Shown one piece after another: positions 58,341 through 64,000 of a stretch of DNA of 64,000 nt. A model generated the notes under the pieces. The model saw only the letters and a list, made by a program, of their open reading frames with translations. It ran no database searches and was not told where the DNA came from. This DNA is from Adiantum capillus-veneris (lineage: Eukaryota; Streptophyta; Polypodiopsida; Polypodiales; Pteridaceae): contig CM043942.1 in the NCBI GenBank assembly GCA_014529385.2, forward strand, positions 111,534,141-111,598,140. Direction: 5' to 3'. Positions within the stretch are counted from its first letter, which is position 1, and every line of letters begins with the position of its first letter. The position numbers and the translations under genes were made by a program.

Positions 58341-58994
58341 ACAAGAAGCTTGATCCAGCCGTGTTCCCTGCAAGCCGGTGACACAGATGGATAGCAAGCA
58401 CACACACACACACATAATTTTTCTTAATCTTCCTTTATGGAATTTGGCAACAGCAAGGGGTTTCAGGGTAAGAGGGGCCATGCTGCCGCGGAAGGCAGCG
58501 CCGTTTTACTAGTATGTGTATGATAAGTGTAGCCAATTATACACATATTTTGCATTCCAAATATGTAGGCCAATGCAGAGGTAGAAAGTCAAGCATAATC
58601 TTGGGATTGGGAAGTAGCTCACACCTCTAGCAAGAAAGGAAGACCTGCGTGCCAAGGGAGCCCCAAAGCTGAGCGGAAATGCTAAGCTACCTGTGATCAA
58701 TATCCCACCACAGGCAAGTCGCCCTTTCTCATAACCACAAGCTTTCCAAGGCCCATCGAAGAGGATACAAGTAGTACAAGAGCAAATTTTCCAGTGCACA
58801 CACCCCAAAATCACATCGAGTACCCTCCAATCCTCAGTCCATCTTTACCGTCGCTTGCATACCCTTAAAGTTTTGACACATAATAGGAAAACATTATCTT
58901 GAATTACTTCCTATAATCTTACCCTTCACTCTTGCATTTTAGATATTTTGAGAGTTCTTCTTAGAAGTGAGAGAATGTGTGACAACTAGAGGCC
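58341..58994. other. No recognised gene
   Basis: Contains a short AC tract near 58398-58416. Open frames have no family motifs. Confidence 0.4.
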
Positions 58995-60770
58995 TCGGGA
59001 TCCAAGTGCAATATAGAGAAGTCAAGACTTATCTCCCTATCGGAGAATGACTCTTTTGACCCTACAATCTGGACAGGAGATCTAAAGATTATCTCAAAAG
59101 GGAGTGTATTCAGACACCTGGGAGTCCCCGTAGGGGTGGGCGTAACCCATAGGCAAAGATTCCAATGGGTCCTTTAAAAAATAAGCTAAAAAATGAGAAG
59201 ATAGGAGTTTGTTCTCCTCCCCTTCCAAAGCTGGATTAGAGTGATTAATGCTTTTATGATCCCGTATATTGCTTTCCTCAGCCCCATGCTCAAGATGGCT
59301 AAGTGTAAGTGGAAAGAATTCTTAAAACCAGTGAAAAGGTTTCTTTGGAAGAACAACACGAAAACCTCCCAGCCATGGCAGTGGGTTAAATGGGAGGTAG
59401 TTGCTCGCCCGGTAGACCAAGGAGGGCTTGGCATTCTTAACCCTGTATCCCACGTTGAGGCCCTCTGTGCCAAATTTATGGTCTCATTGGCTAAATAGGA
59501 CCAAGCTTGGGCTATCATGACCAAGGAAATGCTTGATGCAGTAAAACTAGGATCGAAAGGGGAAAAGTGGAAGGGGGTTGTGATGCACGACAAACTTCTC
59601 GCCCCGAAGTGGTCTTATCTTTGATATGGTGGACTCTCAAGGGAACTGATGAAGAAGTGCAAAAGAGCAGTTGAGGTTTTGGAATGGGGGGAAGCAACCA
59701 GATACTTTAAGAACTCCAGTTTGCATTGGTCCCCTTGGATCTCTAAAATATTGGGGCCGTCGCAAAGCCCCTATTGGATAGAAATGGCCAAGAATGTGAA
59801 TAATAAGGGGCTCGTTTGACTAGAGCAATTCGAGGATGGCAACAGTAAGTGCTAGAAAACTGCCGACTCTTTAGCCATCCAATTTCAACTAAATGGCATT
59901 GAGATCTTACTGGTCTACAAGGTGATGAAAGAGCTTGATAAGGTGGTAATGCCAATTTGTGAATCCAATTTTGAATGGGACACTTGGAGATGGCCCGGGA
60001 GTAGCCTCTTTTAAGAACCACATTCTAAAAGCATTTACCATGCATTAATGCAGGAGGCTAATTGGTGTAGCCCCCTCAACAAATTATGGAGGAGGCATTG
60101 GATGGAAAAACGGTGGGAGGGAGTCATGGAGAACATCTGGAAGCCAAGGTGGCCTCAGTATATGAAGATATTTCTATGGAAAGTGATATGGGGTGCTCTC
60201 CCAATGGGTGTAAAGATACAAGAAAGAGGAATCGGGTCCAATCGTTGCTCGGGGTGCAAAATAGCTAGTGAAGACCTAGCCCTCCTTTTCATGGGATACC
60301 AAGCAATCAGTGGCATCGCTGGGAAAATATGCAAGTGGATCAAAGGACATGGCAAATTAAGTTCTTCAAGATTGATCTGTTTTATGGTAGTAATAGGTTG
60401 GGAAGTCTTGCTCTTCTTGTCAGCACTCAAATAATCAAGTACTACTTCTTTCATCGCATTTGTCAAGCAAGGAACTGCCGCGTGTTTGAGGGGGATCTGG
60501 ATGTGGCAAGCTTTTGTCAAATCATACAAGAGAGTAGAGTGACGATCCACATGATAGGAGACAAACAAGCCTCAGAGGACTGGTCTAGAACAATACATGT
60601 CATGATGACATCTTGTAATAAGTAAAGCCTAGGAGTAGTTGTGGTTTCTCTTTCAAGCAAAAACTTGTAATCCTTTGACCCTCAAGGCTCGGTCTGAGCT
60701 CGAGGTTGGTGTATATTTCTGATGTTCTTATTATCCACTCAGCATTGTGAGTTTTGCCAAAATAAAAAAT
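58995..60770 (+). mobile_element. L1-like LINE4, 5'-truncated, with 3' end
   Basis: The copy begins inside RT (IQCNIEKSRLI-like, then LSENDSFDP near 59035) and runs to the family 3' end, an imperfect palindrome at 60737-60752, GTTTTGCC and an A-rich tail near 60760-60778. This is a normal 5'-truncated LINE insertion on the plus strand. Confidence 0.87.
59010..60440 (+). pseudogene. LINE4 ORF2 RT C-terminus and zinc domain
   Basis: Conserved tracts include VINAFMIPYIAFLSPMLKMA near 59240-59300, FLKPVKRFLWKNNTK near 59320-59365, the EMLDAVKLGSKGEKWKG region near 59527-59575, and the zf-RVT region MKIFLWKVIWGALPMGVKIQ near 60160-60220 with CSGCKIASEDLALLFMGYQ after it. Compared with LINE1, the zinc-ligand His is Leu and the last Cys is Tyr. 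Several stops are present. Confidence 0.83.
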
Positions 60771-60890
60771 AAAAAATGGAGGACTTCTTTTGTCTTGGAT
60801 TTTCACAATTGTGAGTACGGCCAATGTGAGGATTCTTTCGCACTTGAGTTTTTTTTGGGTCACTCACAATTGTGAGTGGGAATAGTTATA
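60771..60890. repeat. Extra copies of the LINE 3'-end palindrome
   Basis: TCACAATTGTGA at 60803-60814 and the perfect 18-bp palindrome CACTCACAATTGTGAGTG at 60861-60878 follow the LINE4 tail, suggesting tails of further LINE copies inserted at the same spot. Confidence 0.65.
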
Positions 60891-61140
60891 TTAATCCAAA
60901 AGGAAAATTATAATTATTATCAAGCAAGGTTGGTGCCTTGAAGAATCGTGAGATACAAATGGGGCTATACCGTCCTAAGAGTGAAATAGAGAGCTAGTAG
61001 ACAGTGCTTTAAGATCTCCAATCCACTCATGATTCAAAACCATTTCTAATTTCAACTCTAATTTTGTAGGATTTGACCTCATCACATAGAGAGAATTAGG
61101 TTCAAGCTTAACCACTAGGCTACATGCCTGCGGTGCCCTT
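60891..61140 (-). mobile_element. Probable tRNA-derived SINE
   Basis: On the minus strand TAGCCTAGTGG at 61122-61112 fits the polymerase III A box exactly, and GGTCAAATCC at 61078-61069 is a B-box-like sequence 33 bases downstream, a normal spacing. The flanks do not fold into a full tRNA. The 3' limit is uncertain. Confidence 0.45.
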
Positions 61141-61199
61141 TGGGGTGCCCTTAGTCATTAAAAAAAAAAAGAATACTCACCCCCTATCCTATGCCACCC

Positions 61200-61653
61200 C
61201 TAACCCCCCCCCCCCCCACCCCCCCCCCACCCTCCCTTTTGCTTCACCCTTTCGTTTTCCTTTCTTTCCTTCTCACAACTAATTAATGGGTTCACTTAAA
61301 AAGAACATTTTGGGGACCTACTAGCTAGCTCCCCCCCTCCCCCTAACCACCACCAGCACCCCCCCTCCCCCCCTCTTTTCCCTTCTTTGGATTCACCCTT
61401 TCCTTTTCCTTTCTTTCACTCTCACAACTAATTAATGGGTTCACTTAAAAAGAATGTTTTGGGGACCTACTAGCATGAGATAGTTAGATCAATACACTTA
61501 CATTTTGGTACATCCCAAATCCAAGAGGGCTTTGAAAATTCTAAGTTCCTTCATATATAATATAGATTGGATAGCAAAAAAACAAGAATGAAAACTCTCG
61601 GGTGACAACCAAGTTGCTAACTCTAACCTCCCCCCCCCCCCCCCCCCCCCCGC

Positions 61654-61698
<45 letters not shown>

Positions 61699-61766
61699 TT
61701 CAAGAATGTCTTATAAATCACGTGCATTCTTAGACACAAGTTATTTCAAAATTTTAATTGTAGTCT

Positions 61767-61806
<40 letters not shown>

Positions 61807-61877
61807 AATGTATTACGTGCATTCTTAGACACAAGTTATTTCAAAATTTTAATTGGAGTTTTTCTCTCTATCCATCT

Positions 61878-61922
<45 letters not shown>

Positions 61923-61979
61923 AACACACACACACACACAACATGTTAAATGTGTCAAAATATAATCCAAAAGAGAACG

Positions 61980-62027
<48 letters not shown>

Positions 62028-62110
62028 CAACATGTCAAATGTGTTGAAATAGAATCCAAAAGAGAATGACTCTCCCTCCCTTTCTTCCCCCCCCCCCCCC
62101 CCGAAACACA
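61200..62110. repeat. Low-complexity block of poly-C, (CT)n, (AC)n and local duplications
   Basis: Poly-C runs lie near 61206-61228, 61629-61651 and 62087-62102, and (CT)n near 61658-61691, 61770-61802, 61880-61909 and 61982-62023. Between them, unique segments are duplicated: CTCACAACTAATTAATGGGT near 61274 and 61421; CAAGAATGT...GCATTCTTAGACACAAG near 61701 and 61803; ACATGTYAAATGTGT near 61941 and 62029. No genes. Confidence 0.85.
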
Positions 62111-62566
62111 CCACCACCACCAAAAAAACATGTTTGAGGCCACCATGAAGTCTTTACCTTTTTTAAAGCTAGCGGCATTATACCATAGATCAAACCTTAT
62201 CCCATGTTTGTCTAGAGCATTGTTTGCCTTGTAAGTCTGGTAGTATGTCTCTCTAATTTTGGATTCATTAGTTTTGAAGGAATCATAGGAAATGTAAAGC
62301 AAAACTATTAGAGTGGGTTGGGAAAGGAAGGCTTACAACTTTTTACACTTTTAAAATTATATTTAAAAAAATACCAAAATATCCCTCGAAATTTCTCAAA
62401 AGACTTGTTACATTTTCAAATTCCCAAAATACCCTTGCACCTTTTTGGTTGGATTGCTTAATATTTTCTAATGTTTATTTCTTTTTAACAAGCGAGATCC
62501 ATTTTTGAGTGCTTAGCATGTAATTTGTCACAAATTAGCTTGCAATAAAAGGAAATTATGTCTAAA
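62111..62566. other. No recognised gene
   Basis: AT-rich DNA; no feature recognised. Confidence 0.4.
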
Positions 62567-62754
62567 ATTGTTGAAACAATTCATCTCCGAAGCCTACATA
62601 ACAAAGTTTTAACATCCTGCGTTGATAGACAATTAGTCTTCTTATGAAAAGCTACAAATTTTTTATCTTACGATTGTTGAAACAATTCATCTCCGAAGCC
62701 TACGCAACAAAGTTTTAACATCCTCCGTTGATAGATAATTAGTCTTCTTATGAA
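62567..62754. repeat. About 82-bp direct repeat, period 106 bp
   Basis: ATTGTTGAAACAATTCATCT... to AGTCTTCTTATGAA at 62567-62648 recurs at 62673-62754 with three or four substitutions. Each copy starts with the inverted repeat ATTGTTTCAACAAT-like stem (ATTGTTGAAACAAT). Confidence 0.88.
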
Positions 62755-62789
62755 GTCTGTGTGCGCTTTTGAAGTCCAATTACGCTTTT

Positions 62790-63560
62790 GAAACCTATAA
62801 CCTAAACCTAACCTATAACTTAACTTAGCTTATAACCTAACCTAACCTTTTACTAGAACCTAACATAACCTAACCTATAGCCTAAACTTGATCTAACATA
62901 CAACCTAACCTAACCTAATCTTTTATGTACAACCTGACCTAACCTAACCTAACCTAACCTTTACATACAACTCATAACCTAAACCTAACCTAACATAACC
63001 TATAACCTAAACCTAACCTATCATAACCTATAACCTAAATCTAACATAACATAACATATAACCTATAACTTACCCTAATCGAACTCCATTTTCGTTTTTT
63101 GAAGTATATGAGTCATTTTCGAAGTCCGTTTGCGTTTTTTCTATTATTTGCCGCTAGCTCTAACCAACCTATAACCTAAACTTATCTATAATCTAAACTT
63201 AACCTATAAGCTAATTTAACCTAACCTATAACCTAACTTAAAACCTAAACCTAACCTATAACTTAACCTAACCAAAGTCCGTTCGCGTTTTTGAAGTACA
63301 CGAGTCATTTTCGAAGTTTATTTTCATTTTTTCCACTATTTGCTGCTAGCTTGAACCAAACTATAACTTAATCTAATCTATAACCTAACATAACTTATAA
63401 CCTAAACCTAATCTAACCTAACCTAACCTATGACCTAACCTAGCTAACGTATAACCTAGCCTATTATAACCTATAACCTAACATACAACCTATACCCTAA
63501 CCTAACCTATAAACTAAACCTAAACCTAACTGAAACCTATAACCTAAACCTCATCAATCG
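62790..63560. repeat. AACCTA-rich degenerate array with an embedded longer unit
   Basis: Mixtures of CCTAAA, CCTAACC, CCTATAA and CATAACC fill about 770 bp. A longer unit, containing GAGTCATTTTCGAAG and GCTAGCTCTAACCAA or a near match, interrupts it at about 63089-63170 and again at about 63273-63365, period near 184 bp. It resembles telomeric DNA but lacks clean CCCTAAA runs. Confidence 0.85.
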
Positions 63561-63580
63561 CATGATGATGATGAGATGGT

Positions 63581-63783
63581 AGCGTAATTTCAAAACAAAA
63601 TTTGTCTAAAGCATAATTTCAAAACAAAATTTTCTCATAGCATAATTTTGAAACAAAATTTCTCCAAAGCATAATTGCAAAATAAAACTTTCCCATAGCA
63701 TAATTTAAAAACAAAATTATCCCAAAGCATAATTTCAAAACAAAATTTTTCCAAAGCATAATTTCAAAACAAAATTGCATAAA
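63581..63783. repeat. 29-bp minisatellite, 7 copies
   Basis: Seven consecutive 29-bp units follow the form AGCATAATTTCAAAACAAAA plus nine more bases, e.g. at 63581, 63610 and 63639. They differ mostly in the last third. Confidence 0.9.
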
Positions 63784-63936
63784 AATTTAAAGCATTGAAA
63801 GCCTAATGAATGAAACTTTATTTTCTCAATATACAATATAATTTTTAATTAAAAAAAATGCATAAAACTTTTGAGCACTCACATGCGGTCTATTTGAGCA
63901 AGAAAAGGTCTTAAAAACGTCTTCAAACCTGCAAAA

Positions 63937-63938
<2 letters not shown>

Positions 63939-63978
<40 letters not shown>
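63939..63978. repeat. (AC)n microsatellite
   Basis: About 40 bp of AC dinucleotides near the right edge of the window. Confidence 0.96.
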
Positions 63979-63980
<2 letters not shown>

Positions 63981-64000
63981 TGTTAGACACACAAACACAC

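Noticed and set aside
61069-61122. Functional tRNA gene
   Set aside because: A and B boxes are present but no acceptor stem or anticodon arm could be folded by eye.
62027-62302. Minus-strand open frame with Trp and Gly runs
   Set aside because: It is produced by a CCA-repeat and poly-C stretch.
62790-63560. True telomere
   Set aside because: The repeats are degenerate and lack consistent CCCTAAA units; unrelated DNA continues on both sides.
63581-63783. CRISPR-like array
   Set aside because: The 29-bp units are contiguous with no spacers and the DNA is eukaryotic.

Overview
This window is nuclear DNA from a plant with a large, repeat-rich genome. The pentatricopeptide-repeat (PPR) relics match, as far as I recall, the stereotyped consensus of fern PPR proteins, so a fern or another seed-free vascular plant is my best inference. 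There are no bacterial-style operons, no intact rRNA or tRNA genes and no CRISPR array. Nearly everything recognisable is a mobile element, a degraded gene or a simple repeat.

Layout: 1-5033 is a degenerate Ty3/gypsy element (+) with a second, plant-type RNase H. 5034-9131 has no gene. 9132-9890 is a tandem duplication interrupted by a solo LTR (9296-9872) with a 5-bp target-site duplication (TSD). 9873-11079 is an internally deleted gypsy relic. 11927-16892 is an old but complete Ty1/copia element (+) with TSD GTGCA. 17894-19840 is a gypsy pol fragment (-). 20860-32135 is an L1-like LINE (+) split by a young copia element (22120-27597, -) with two identical 143-bp LTRs and TSD AAGGG. 32700-33740 (-), 35803-40450 (-), 50785-53842 (-) and 58995-60770 (+) are further copies of the same LINE family. 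PPR relics lie at 34700-35140 (-), 46440-47120 (+) and 56640-58340 (+). 54061-55890 is a small non-autonomous LTR element with very GC-rich LTRs. 60890-61140 holds a probable tRNA-derived SINE. 61200-64000 is a run of low-complexity DNA, local duplications, an AACCTA-rich array and a 29-bp minisatellite.

The most unusual region is 44760-50421 on the minus strand, a broken spliced host-type locus. It starts with a histone H3-like domain that has an H3-like tail start and a loop 1 of centromeric-H3 character. A Ulp1/C48 cysteine-protease domain follows in the same locus and crosses an intron in phase, then an acidic tail, then an FCP1/NIF-type phosphatase domain whose nucleophilic Asp is Asn. 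Two unidentified coding-like segments lie further 3'. I know of no described gene with this arrangement, although the copy here carries stops and frameshifts.

Because almost all elements are broken, there is little cooperative function to describe. The history is one of nested insertions: a LINE interrupted by copia, a LINE inserted into a gypsy gag, a solo LTR inside a duplication, and PPR fragments lying inside the H3-Ulp1-FCP1 locus on the opposite strand. LTR comparisons were made by eye.
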